From positions 241,923 through 305,922 of the forward strand of contig CAKRNA010000002.1 of NCBI GenBank assembly GCA_934365195.1: a stretch of DNA of 64,000 nucleotides, written 5' to 3'. Below, one piece after another: positions 16,391 to 24,604 of the stretch. The notes under the pieces were generated by a model. That model was not told where the DNA came from. It ran no database searches and saw nothing but the letters and a program-made list of their open reading frames with translations. Position 1 is the stretch's first letter. The number at the start of each line of letters is the position of its first letter. This DNA comes from an uncultured Clostridia bacterium. Lineage in GTDB: Bacteria; Bacillota; Clostridia; Christensenellales; CAAEEZ01. The position numbers and the translations under genes were made by a program.

Positions 16391-17380
16391 TCACATAGAA
16401 ATTAAACTAAGCAGTCCTCCTAGAAAAGTCACGGCGACGTAACAAATACCTATCTTGCCCTCGCTATACCCTTTTTTCTCAAAGTGGTGATGCAGAGGCG
16501 ACATTAAAAATATCCTCTTTTTCGTCCTTTTGTAGTGAACTACTTGTAGTATTATAGATATGCAAGTAATTACGTAGGTTATGCCAAGTAGCAAAATTAG
16601 TAGCGGCGTTTTGGTAAAAACGGCAACCGTGCACACAGCCCCGCCAAGAGCAAGCGAACCCGTATCGCCCATCATCACGCTTGCAGGAAAATGATTGTAG
16701 CACAAGTACCCAAGTAGCGCCGAGGCAAGCGAAAAGGAAAAAATTGCTTGTCCAAATACGTGGCTACTCATAAGCGCATCACCGCAAGTTACGTAGGAAT
16801 TGTACAAAACCAAACTGATAACCGTGTAAAAAATCAAATAGGTACAACTGGTGCTACCTGCAAGCCCGTCCAGTCCGTCGATTAAATTCACCGCATTGCT
16901 CGTACTAATATAGGCAAAAAATATCAAAAACGGATAAATTAAGCCTAAGTCCACCGTCTTACCATCTGTAAACGGCAAAATAATACTGCTACTTATTTGC
17001 GGATTATTGTAACAGTACAGCGACACGATAATAGCAATTCCGCCTTGCCCTATTATTTTTTGGTAAGGCTTTAACCCCTCGTTGTGCCGATATTTAATTT
17101 TGATATAGTCGTCCAAAAAACCAAGTAACGCATAACTTAGCGTCACCATTACCGCCACCAGCACGCTTTCTGAATACCCGAACGATAAAGTAAGGATAGT
17201 CGTTGGCAGCAAGAAAATTATTCCGCCCATTGTGGGCGTACCGTTTTTACTTTTGTGTTGCTCCACGTAGCCAAGGATAACTTGTCCCGCCTTGAACCTA
17301 CTAAGCAACCTAATAATAGGCGGAGCAATCAGCAAGGAAAAAACCAAAGATAAAGCACCGCATACTAATATTTTGTTCAC
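16391..17380 (-). CDS. mraY: Phospho-N-acetylmuramoyl-pentapeptide transferase MraY
   Basis: Integral membrane enzyme that transfers phospho-MurNAc-pentapeptide to undecaprenyl phosphate, making lipid I. The 329 residues have about ten membrane helices. Diagnostic motifs are KNGTPTMGGIIF (~45-56), LGFLDDYIKI with the Asp-Asp (~88-97), NAVNLIDGLDGLAGS (~160-174), MMGDTGSLALGG and the SPLHHHFEKKG histidine motif near the C-terminus. Four bases separate it from murE and six from murD. Confidence 0.97.
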   Translation of the reverse strand: MNKILVCGALSLVFSLLIAPPIIRLLSRFKAGQVILGYVEQHKSKNGTPTMGGIIFLLPTTILTLSFGYSESVLVAVMVTLSYALLGFLDDYIKIKYRHNEGLKPYQKIIGQGGIAIIVSLYCYNNPQISSSIILPFTDGKTVDLGLIYPFLIFFAYISTSNAVNLIDGLDGLAGSTSCTYLIFYTVISLVLYNSYVTCGDALMSSHVFGQAIFSFSLASALLGYLCYNHFPASVMMGDTGSLALGGAVCTVAVFTKTPLLILLLGITYVITCISIILQVVHYKRTKKRIFLMSPLHHHFEKKGYSEGKIGICYVAVTFLGGLLSLISM

Positions 17381-17384
17381 CTTT

Positions 17385-18896
17385 TCACCTCAAATATTTT
17401 TCCACTATATTTTTGTCGCAAAAATCGTAAAATATTCCGCCGATTTCCTGTTTTGTTTCACCGCCTTTACCTGCAATCACAAGCAAATCGCCCTCTTTCA
17501 TCTTGCTAAGCGCAAAAATAATGGCGTCCAGCCTGTTTTCCACCACAAAGTATTCTTTATTTACGCCCTTTTCGATATCACTTATTATCGACCTCGGGTT
17601 TTCGTACCTTGGATTATCGCTGGTCAAAATTATCAAATCCGCCTTATCGCTAGCCACTTTTCCCATTTTCGCCCTTTTGGTTTTGTCCCTATTTCCTCCT
17701 GCACCAAACAAGCAAATTAGCCTGCCCGAGCAAAGCGGCTTACACGCTTCTAGAAGATTTTTCAGTCCGTCCTCGGTGTGCGCAAAATCGATAACAACCT
17801 TTTTGTTGCCAACTTTTATAAGGTTAAACCTACCCTCTATTTGCTCTGCGTCTTCTATTCCCTTAACGATTTTATCCGTCTTAATGCCTATCACTTTGCA
17901 AAGCGCTATAACGCCAAGAATATTGTAGGCGTTGTATCTACCCGCTAGCGAACTTTCCACCTTGAATATTTCGTCAAAGCAGTTAGCAATAAACGACGTT
18001 TTTTCGTCTTGTTTTAAATCTATCAAAAACACGTCGGAGGGATTATCTATTCCATAACTAATCTTGCTTACCCCCTTGTAATCTTCCACAAAATAGCGTT
18101 TTAGAGAATAAAATTTGCCGTTTACCCGCTTTAAGTCGTACTCGGTTTCGGCAAGAGCAACGTTTTCGGTAAGCAGCACCCTTCCAAGCAAGTCGTCGCT
18201 GTTTATCACCGCCACGTCTACGTTGTCTTTTGTGAAAAACGACAGTTTCGTCATAAAATAACTAGCCATATTTTTAAAAAAGTCCAAATGGTCTTGTGAA
18301 AAGTTTGTAAAAATAGAATAATTAAAGTGCAAACCGTAAGTTTTATTATAAAAAATGGCGTGCGCCGACACTTCTATAATTACGCAATCGATAGAACTAT
18401 CCACCATTTTTCTAAGGTATTTTTGCATTTCGAAAGGATCGGGCGTGGTCATACTGCTTTCAAATTTTTCGCTGCCTATCATCACACCTAGCGTGCCTAT
18501 TACCCCCACCTTTTTCCCTGCCTTTTCAAGTACCGTTTTAAGTAGATAACTTGAAGTGGTTTTTCCGTTAGTACCAACTATTGCGATAGTTACAAGTTTT
18601 TCGCTAGGAAAACCAAAAAACGCAGCCGAAAAATATGCGTAGGCTTTTCTGGTGTCGTCCACTTCAATCGTCACCACGCCGTTATGCACCGTTTTTCTAT
18701 CGGTCACAATCACGCTTGCCCCGTTTCTTATTGCTTCAAGCACGTAGTCGTTACCGTCCGCCCTTCCACCGACAAGACAAATAAACATATTGCCCTTTTT
18801 CACTTTTTTGCTATCGATTTCAATGCCCGAAACGTCAGTAATTAAATTGCCGAAAATTTTTAAGTTGTACCCGCTTACAATTTTAGATAGTTCCAT
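17385..18896 (-). CDS. murE: UDP-MurNAc-tripeptide synthetase MurE, probably meso-diaminopimelate-adding
   Basis: Mur ligase that adds the third peptide residue. The 503 residues contain the P-loop IVGTNGKTTSSYLL (~107-120), the middle-domain TTPDPFEMQKYLRKM and EVSAHAIFYNKTYGL. In the C-terminal domain TSDNPRYENP carries the DNPR motif known to select meso-diaminopimelate, so an A1-gamma-type wall is inferred. The start has AAAAGGAG seven bases upstream. It has its own promoter about 255 bases upstream, after a PBP gene. No murF follows. Confidence 0.95.
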   Translation of the reverse strand: MELSKIVSGYNLKIFGNLITDVSGIEIDSKKVKKGNMFICLVGGRADGNDYVLEAIRNGASVIVTDRKTVHNGVVTIEVDDTRKAYAYFSAAFFGFPSEKLVTIAIVGTNGKTTSSYLLKTVLEKAGKKVGVIGTLGVMIGSEKFESSMTTPDPFEMQKYLRKMVDSSIDCVIIEVSAHAIFYNKTYGLHFNYSIFTNFSQDHLDFFKNMASYFMTKLSFFTKDNVDVAVINSDDLLGRVLLTENVALAETEYDLKRVNGKFYSLKRYFVEDYKGVSKISYGIDNPSDVFLIDLKQDEKTSFIANCFDEIFKVESSLAGRYNAYNILGVIALCKVIGIKTDKIVKGIEDAEQIEGRFNLIKVGNKKVVIDFAHTEDGLKNLLEACKPLCSGRLICLFGAGGNRDKTKRAKMGKVASDKADLIILTSDNPRYENPRSIISDIEKGVNKEYFVVENRLDAIIFALSKMKEGDLLVIAGKGGETKQEIGGIFYDFCDKNIVEKYLR

Positions 18897-19260
18897 TTTT
18901 TCTCCTTTTCGCTATCTTTTGTAAACGTCTGCAATTTTAATAATTAAAAAATTCTGTAACTAAAAGTACTTAAATAAAATCGTCTTTTGTAAAAATATCA
19001 AAATTCTGTCGTAAAACCGACTTTTTTGCAGGTAATCGCACTTTATCTGTGCTTTTTGTCAAATAAACCCCGCTTTTAGCCCTATATTTTATCCTCGTAA
19101 GTTTTGGTTTATCGGTTAAAAAACTTATTATCCATATTATTACTAGATAATATATCTATAATAAACTTACAAATTAGGTCTGTCAATAGGTAGGCAAAAT
19201 TAGAGGTTATTCGTTGTTTTCTCCTCTTTTTTTTATTAACTTTTACTTCGCCAAACCGCT
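18897..19260 (-). other. 364-base intergenic leader upstream of murE
   Basis: No gene seen. It contains a vegetative promoter at 19158-19186 and, downstream of it, an AT-rich untranslated leader of about 255 bases with no recognised riboswitch or T-box signature. A weak GAGG/CCTC hairpin near 19203-19228 could end the PBP transcript. Confidence 0.5.
19158..19186 (-). promoter_or_regulatory. Vegetative promoter of murE
   Basis: Perfect TTGACA (19181-19186), a 17-base spacer and TATTAT (19158-19163), predicting a start near 19151. Confidence 0.75.
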
Positions 19261-21168
19261 TTACGTGTAGAGCATAACGCTGTACCTTTTGTCTATCATA
19301 GTGTTTTCGGCAGGGAATTGCTCCATAATTAAATCGCCCTCGCCATCCACCTCGTAATGCAAGCCAAGTTTATATAATATATTTTTCGCCTCGCCGTATT
19401 TTTTGCCCACAAGATTTGGCATAGGGAATTTGTCGCCTATCACCAGTTTATCCGTTTCGCTAAATATCGGATACAAGGATTTGTAATCGAAAATATTTTT
19501 AAATAATTCCCCAACGGGCGGAGCGCACACCTGACTTCCGTAATACAAGCCTTTTGGCTCGTCAACGATAAATAACACTAGGAATTCCGGGTTATTTAAA
19601 GGCGCAAACCCCACAAAACTAGACACGTACTTACCCGAGGCTATCACCCCGTTTTCATATTTTTGCGCAGTTCCCGTCTTGCCGCCTATTTGGTATCCTG
19701 CCGTGTAGCAAGGCTTACCGCTACCCTCCGTCACCACTCTTTCCAGCATCGGCACAAGCGTTTTGCTGGTCTTTTCACTAATAATTCGTTTTTCGTTTTT
19801 TTCCTCAAATTCGTACACTTTTCTGCCAAGATTGTAGTCGTAAATGCTACTAACCACGTGCGGAGTATGGTTTACCCCACCGTTTATAACGGTAGCCACG
19901 CTATTTATTAGCGACAGCGGAGTTACGGCAATCGCCTGCCCAAAACCTATTCTGGCAAGGTCAACGTTTTTTACGCTTTCCTTTTTTAAATATAATCCGC
20001 TAGCCTCTCCCACCATATCAACGCCGGTTTTTTTAAGCACTCCAAACCTGTCAAGATAGTCGTAATAATTTTCCACCCCTACTTTTAAGGCGGCGTCCAT
20101 AAACACGCAGTTGCAGGAATTTTTTACCCCGTCCGAAAAATCTTGGCTACCGTGACCTTGCGGTTTCCAACACCTGATTTTTTTGCCGTCCACAATTCTA
20201 TTTCCGGCGCAAAAAAACCTGTCGTTTTCAGTTATCGCCCCCGTTTCTATGCCTATTGCGGACGTTAAAATTTTAAAGGTAGAGCCCGGCTCGTACACGC
20301 TGGACACAAGGTTGTTTTTCGAATTTTCAAAAAGTAAGTTCACGTCGTCACGTGGTACTTCGTTTAGGTCAAAAGTAGGCGCTTCGCACATTGCCAAAAT
20401 TTCGGCGTTTTGAGGGTTAAGCACTATAAGGCTCACTCTTTTTGCCTCTTTTTTTCGTAGGGTGTCCTTAACTATTTTCTCGGCAAATCTTTGGATATTT
20501 ACGTCGATAGTCAGCCTAACTTCCGCCCCGTCAACTGACGGAACGTACAAACTTCCTCCGTTTATTTGCTGTCCTATTAGGTCGGTTTCGGTAAGTTTTT
20601 TGCCGTCCACCCCACGCATATATTTGTCGTAATAAGCCTCCACGCCCGTTTGCCCCACGCTATCCACGTTTGTAAAACCAAGCACTTGGCTAAGCATATC
20701 GCCGTACGGGTAATACCTTTTTATATCGGTGCTAAAATACACCCCTTCCAAATTGCAACTTGCCATTCTTTGCATAATTTCCTTTGGTACTCTCTTTTTA
20801 ATAGTCACCTCGGACACGTTCTTTTTGGTGATTTTTTGCATAACCAAGTCGTAGTCCATATCCAAGTTTTTTGATAAAACCGTGGCTACTTTCTCCTGAT
20901 TTTTCACCGACCTCGGTCTTACGTACACCGAAAAAAGCGGCAAGTTTTCGGTAAGTTTATTGCCTAGCCTATCCACGATATCCCCTCGTGACGCTTTTAG
21001 CGGCAGTTCCCTAGTCCATTGATCAAATGCTTTTAGTTGCATCTTTTTGCTACTGACAACCTGCACGTAAAACAACTTTCCTATAATCGATACAAAAAGA
21101 AAGGTTATTAACAAAGTAATCGTTAATAACCTTCTCGAAGGAGTGAAATTTATATTCTGATTTTTCAA
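19261..21168 (-). CDS. ftsI: Class B penicillin-binding protein (FtsI/SpoVD family) with PASTA domain
   Basis: Septal D,D-transpeptidase. The 635 residues have one N-terminal membrane helix (~13-35), a PBP dimerisation domain (~50-215) and a transpeptidase domain. The active-site Ser is in EPGSTFKI (~295), the second motif is SCN in KNSCNCVFM, and the third is KTGTAQK. One C-terminal PASTA domain (MPNLVGKKYGEAKNILYKLG) makes it SpoVD/PBP2-like. The start is a TTG with a GGGGGG stretch upstream, overlapping the end of the preceding ORF. Being the only such gene in the cluster, it probably serves vegetative division; a sporulation role is possible. Confidence 0.92.
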   Translation of the reverse strand: MKNQNINFTPSRRLLTITLLITFLFVSIIGKLFYVQVVSSKKMQLKAFDQWTRELPLKASRGDIVDRLGNKLTENLPLFSVYVRPRSVKNQEKVATVLSKNLDMDYDLVMQKITKKNVSEVTIKKRVPKEIMQRMASCNLEGVYFSTDIKRYYPYGDMLSQVLGFTNVDSVGQTGVEAYYDKYMRGVDGKKLTETDLIGQQINGGSLYVPSVDGAEVRLTIDVNIQRFAEKIVKDTLRKKEAKRVSLIVLNPQNAEILAMCEAPTFDLNEVPRDDVNLLFENSKNNLVSSVYEPGSTFKILTSAIGIETGAITENDRFFCAGNRIVDGKKIRCWKPQGHGSQDFSDGVKNSCNCVFMDAALKVGVENYYDYLDRFGVLKKTGVDMVGEASGLYLKKESVKNVDLARIGFGQAIAVTPLSLINSVATVINGGVNHTPHVVSSIYDYNLGRKVYEFEEKNEKRIISEKTSKTLVPMLERVVTEGSGKPCYTAGYQIGGKTGTAQKYENGVIASGKYVSSFVGFAPLNNPEFLVLFIVDEPKGLYYGSQVCAPPVGELFKNIFDYKSLYPIFSETDKLVIGDKFPMPNLVGKKYGEAKNILYKLGLHYEVDGEGDLIMEQFPAENTMIDKRYSVMLYT

Positions 21169-21175
21169 CTATTTA

Positions 21176-21721
21176 TTAGCCCCCCATAACGTTAGAGATA
21201 TAATCGCAAACTCTGTCAAACCAGTTTGTCTCTTGGGTATTCTCCACGTTAACGTAGGCATATTCGCTTTCACTAGGAGGATTAACTCCCTCAGAAGCCG
21301 TAGTGGTTTTCATTGTAGAATCCACTATTACAAGCGTTGCTACAAGTACGATTAGCATAACGTAAACGGCAAGAATGATTTTACCTTGAACGTTAGTCTT
21401 TTTGCGTGGGGTAGCAACTTGATATTTTTTAATTGCCATGCTTGTTGACGGTTGGTCGGTGGTGTAATAAGGCAATCTATGAGATTCCATCTCCCTCATT
21501 CTTGAAGAAGATTGATATTGTCTTTCGTCGGTAGTATTATTAGAAGTCGTGTTTAGTCTATCCCACAACTCCTCTTTTCTTTGGTAACGATTTTCTCTTA
21601 CAGCGGTGTCGTAGTCCTCGTCAAGAGTTCTATAACCCACGTTTTCTCTTTCTCTAATTTTAGATTCGAATGCTCTGTTTCTAACTTCCTCGTTAGTCCT
21701 CTCTCTGTTTAACGTTAACAT
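21176..21721 (-). CDS. Single-pass membrane protein at the ftsL position, atypical
   Basis: Function unknown by sequence; position between rsmH and the class B PBP is that of ftsL. The 181 residues start with a long, highly charged, Arg/Glu-rich cytoplasmic part (~1-115). A single membrane helix follows (~116-138, KIILAVYVMLIVLVATLVIV), then only about 45 external residues with a Ser/Thr/Glu-rich stretch. FtsL normally has a short cytoplasmic tail and an external leucine-zipper coiled coil; that coiled coil is not seen here. AAGGTGG precedes the ATG. It may be a divergent FtsL or a replacement. Confidence 0.65.
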   Translation of the reverse strand: MLTLNRERTNEEVRNRAFESKIRERENVGYRTLDEDYDTAVRENRYQRKEELWDRLNTTSNNTTDERQYQSSSRMREMESHRLPYYTTDQPSTSMAIKKYQVATPRKKTNVQGKIILAVYVMLIVLVATLVIVDSTMKTTTASEGVNPPSESEYAYVNVENTQETNWFDRVCDYISNVMGG

Positions 21722-21773
21722 CTTTCTACCACCTTATTTTATTCCGCTCTCTCGCCAAATATGACGTTTTTTC

Positions 21774-22706
21774 TTATATCCTTTCGCACACTCTTAATTT
21801 TGCACTTTGAGACCTTGGATTTTCCTCTAATTCCTTTTCGCTAGGTAAAATCGGCTTTTTAGTGATTATTTTCACTTCCTGCCTTTTGTTACAAGTACAT
21901 ATCGGTGCCGATTTGTCGCAAATACAGTCAAGTTCTAGGTACTTAAAGGCTTGTTTTACGATTCTGTCTTCAAGCGAGTGAAAACTTATTACGCAAATTC
22001 TTCCGCCCACTCTTAGCCTTAGCGCTAAATCCTCTATTATTTTGTCTAGGTCCTTAAGTTCTTGATTTACTTCGATTCGTACCGCTTGGAAAATCTTTTT
22101 TGCCGGGTGCGAACCTTTGTGAAGTTCTTTTTGTGGTAAGGATTTCTCAATTATCTCAACAAGTTGTTTCGTCGTGCGTATGCTTTGCTCGTTACGGTAT
22201 TTAACGATATTGTTTGCAATTCTGTTTGAATACCTCTCCTCTCCGTACTTAAAGAAAATATCGGATAGTTGCTTTTCGTTGTACTCGTTGATTACGTTAA
22301 AAGCCGTTAAATATTGGCTTTGGTCCATTCGCATATCCAGTTTGGCGTCGTAGCGATAGGAAAAACCTCTTTCGGGATTATCTATTTGGTAACTGCTTAC
22401 CCCAAGGTCAAGTAGAACGCCGTCCACTTCTTTAATTTCTAATCCGTCCAAAATTTCAGTCAGGTTTTTAAAATCCTCGTGAACCAAAATCAATTTGTCG
22501 CCGTATTCTTTCAGTCTTTCTTCCACCAGTTTGATAGCCTCGATATCTTTATCCACCGCTATCACTTTGCCGGTCGTAAGTCTTTTTAAAATTTGCTCTG
22601 TGTGTCCGCCTCTTCCAAGCGTGCCGTCTACGTATATGCCATCGGGTTTGATGCGTAGGTTTTCAATACACTCGTCAAGTAGTACCGATACGTGCTTGAA
22701 TTCCAT
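21774..22706 (-). CDS. rsmH: 16S rRNA (cytosine-1402-N4)-methyltransferase RsmH (MraW)
   Basis: SAM-dependent methyltransferase acting on C1402 of 16S rRNA. Starting at the ATG at 22706 gives 310 residues beginning MEFKHVSVLLDECIENL, the conserved family start. An upstream in-frame ATG at 22769 lies inside mraZ and is rejected. Motifs include YVDGTLGRGGHTEQIL (SAM motif I), DGVLLDLGVSSYQIDNPERGFSY, GSHPAKKIFQAVRIEVNQEL and VISFHSLEDRIVK. The ATG follows the mraZ stop by one base, so translation is coupled. Confidence 0.97.
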   Translation of the reverse strand: MEFKHVSVLLDECIENLRIKPDGIYVDGTLGRGGHTEQILKRLTTGKVIAVDKDIEAIKLVEERLKEYGDKLILVHEDFKNLTEILDGLEIKEVDGVLLDLGVSSYQIDNPERGFSYRYDAKLDMRMDQSQYLTAFNVINEYNEKQLSDIFFKYGEERYSNRIANNIVKYRNEQSIRTTKQLVEIIEKSLPQKELHKGSHPAKKIFQAVRIEVNQELKDLDKIIEDLALRLRVGGRICVISFHSLEDRIVKQAFKYLELDCICDKSAPICTCNKRQEVKIITKKPILPSEKELEENPRSQSAKLRVCERI

Positions 22707-22707
22707 T

Positions 22708-23142
22708 TTAGAAACCGTACTTTGCAAGCGACTTAATATTTTCGTCAAACGACTTACAGGTATCTTCACCCGAATACTCTACCCACTTGTCGTAACTCCA
22801 TAGTTCAAAGCGATTGCCAAGACCGATGAAAATAATTTGCTTGCTAGCCATTATAAAGTTTCTTAGTTCTTGCGGAAGAACAAATCTTCCTTGGTTGTCC
22901 TCTTCGGGTATATATGCGCTGGACATAATCATTCTCACCGCTTTAATGCCCTCGGTATCTGTAACAGGTACTTGGTTAAGTTTTTCATATAGGGCTTCTG
23001 CCTCTTTTTCGGAATAGAACTTTAAGCAACCGTTATCGCCTTTAAGTATGGTGTAACCGTTACCTATCTCCGCTCTGAATTTAGCAGGCACTCTTATGCG
23101 ACCTTTTTGGTCGATTTGATGAATAAAATTCCCTATAAACAT
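22708..23142 (-). CDS. mraZ: Transcriptional regulator MraZ
   Basis: AbrB-fold DNA-binding protein that heads the division and wall cluster and represses it in model organisms. The 144 residues contain the two tandem SpoVT/AbrB-like repeats: HQIDQKGRIRVPAKFRAE (~8-25) and IPEEDNQGRFVLPQELR (~74-90). The first gene of the cluster, it has a vegetative promoter immediately upstream and only a ~13-base leader. MraZ target repeats were not confidently identified. Confidence 0.95.
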   Translation of the reverse strand: MFIGNFIHQIDQKGRIRVPAKFRAEIGNGYTILKGDNGCLKFYSEKEAEALYEKLNQVPVTDTEGIKAVRMIMSSAYIPEEDNQGRFVLPQELRNFIMASKQIIFIGLGNRFELWSYDKWVEYSGEDTCKSFDENIKSLAKYGF

Positions 23143-23511
23143 AATTTAACCTTGTGTAATTATTATAGAACATTTTTTAACCACCAGCAACCCTTTTGAT
23201 ATATTTTTTTTAAAAAATTTAATAAATTTATATTTTTTTATGTCAAAAATATTCAAATTTAGGGATTTTTGACATATAATCCATACTTTATCGCATAATT
23301 TTGTTAATATAATGCAAGGTTTTAAAGTGGTTATCATTCCCTACGTTTTTCGTATTTTCCCTATTTTTTACCAAAACCAAGGTTTTTTTAACCGTTTTTT
23401 TAGGTAAATTAGTCAAAAACATAGTATGCAAAAAAGCGCCGCTAAGTGATTGAATTTTTGCAAAAAACCGTAAAATTTAACCGTAAAAATAATTAAAAAT
23501 ATAAAAAAGAA
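23143..23511. other. Non-coding AT-rich stretch between the phosphoesterase gene and mraZ
   Basis: Apart from the mraZ promoter (23162-23190) nothing gene-like was found in about 370 bases. A 63-codon frame at 23146-23337 has no ribosome binding site and a low-complexity product. Confidence 0.6.
23162..23190 (-). promoter_or_regulatory. Vegetative promoter of mraZ and the division cluster
   Basis: TTGCTG (23185-23190), a 17-base spacer and perfect TATAAT (23162-23167), 20 bases before the mraZ ATG. Confidence 0.8.
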
Positions 23512-23533
23512 AAATAACCTTAGCGGTTATTCT
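23512..23533 (-). terminator. Terminator of the phosphoesterase gene
   Basis: AATAACC (23513-23519) and GGTTATT (23525-23531) with a five-base loop, followed by a T-rich tract on the minus strand. The stem overlaps the stop codon at 23527. Confidence 0.6.
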
Positions 23534-24237
23534 TCTATCAAAACAAGCGTGTTATTTACTTTATCGCACGAGGTCAAGTAGTAGGTACATTTACCTTTTA
23601 CTATTTCAAGTTCCGCCCTACAATCGTCGCCGTGCAAGTGCCCGTACACCACCTTTTCCACCCCGAATTCGCTAATGATATCGGTGAACGGAGAATTCTC
23701 GAATTTAGCATTAAACGGCGGGAAGTGTGTAAGCAAAATAATCTTATCGCCCTCAGCCTGAATGCTCTTTGCGTTGGTAAGTGACAGACGCAACCTAATC
23801 AGTTCCCTTTGGTATATGTTGTAGTCCTGCAAACTTTTCTCGTTGTTTTCGATAATGGTCGTGGTAGTGTTCCAGCCTCTCGTACCGCAAAACACGTAAT
23901 TGCCGATTTTGACGGCGTTATTTTGGATAGCATAAAAGCCCTCCGGCAGCATCTTGGTTACCTTGCTGTAACTAGACCACCAGTAGTCGTGATTGCCCTT
24001 TATAATCACCTTTTTGCCGTTAAGTTTTGCTAATTCGTCAAAGTCCACCTTTGCGTTGTCTATCGTCATAGCCCACGAAATATCGCCTGCAATCAGCACG
24101 ATATCCTCGCTAGTTACCTTGCTGTTCCAGTCGGCAACCACTTTTTCGTAATAGTTTTCCCAGTTACCGCCGAACACCTCCATCGGCTTATCGGACGAAT
24201 TAGTTAAGTGCAAATCGCTTATTGCAAATACGCTCAT
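23527..24237 (-). CDS. Calcineurin-like metallophosphoesterase
   Basis: Predicted cytoplasmic phosphoesterase with a dinuclear metal centre; substrate unknown. The ATG at 24237 (236 residues) is preferred because AAAGAGG precedes it and the protein then starts MSVFAISDLHL. Metal-binding motifs are ISDLHL (D-x-H), LIAGDISWA (GD), KGNHDYWW (GNHD), LLTHFPPFN and VYGHLHGDD (GHxH), in normal order. It lies downstream of rny but about 330 bases away. It does not match the YmdB start seen next to rny in Bacillus. Confidence 0.85.
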   Translation of the reverse strand: MSVFAISDLHLTNSSDKPMEVFGGNWENYYEKVVADWNSKVTSEDIVLIAGDISWAMTIDNAKVDFDELAKLNGKKVIIKGNHDYWWSSYSKVTKMLPEGFYAIQNNAVKIGNYVFCGTRGWNTTTTIIENNEKSLQDYNIYQRELIRLRLSLTNAKSIQAEGDKIILLTHFPPFNAKFENSPFTDIISEFGVEKVVYGHLHGDDCRAELEIVKGKCTYYLTSCDKVNNTLVLIEE

Positions 24238-24570
24238 ACCATACCTCTTTCCTATTGTACTACAAAACGCCGCAATTTTCAATCGATTAACGTTTAGGAA
24301 AATATTATTTAGCCTCCTTATAATCGTCCGCTTTTCAATACAACAGCCACAAACCTATATTTTCTATGATTTTTGCGTTTATAAAATGTTTTTCATTTTT
24401 TTTATTTATGGATAATTTTGCCCATATATATTTGGTATTATATCTATGAAAAAAATAATTCTTAGTATAAGACTTTACAATAAATTTCTACTTATTTTCT
24501 ATTATATAATATATAATAAAGCAACAAAAAGCATAAAAAATATATATAGATTACACAAAAAACCACATAA
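24238..24570. other. AT-rich intergenic region without visible genes
   Basis: About 330 bases between the rny terminator and the phosphoesterase gene. No RNA gene, promoter with both boxes, or repeat was recognised. Confidence 0.5.
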
Positions 24571-24596
24571 AAAAAGCCCGAGTTGTCGGGCTTTTA
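24571..24596 (-). terminator. Intrinsic terminator of rny
   Basis: AAAGCCCGA and TCGGGCTTT arms (24573-24594) with a GTTG loop and a T run on the minus strand, nine bases after the rny stop. Confidence 0.9.
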
Positions 24597-24604
24597 TATA
24601 ATCG

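Noticed and set aside
18897..19160. T-box or known riboswitch before murE
   Set aside because: No T-box sequence, no specifier loop pattern, no conserved riboswitch core recognised.
23146..23337. 63-codon minus-strand ORF upstream of mraZ
   Set aside because: Overlaps the mraZ promoter, no ribosome binding site, low-complexity product.
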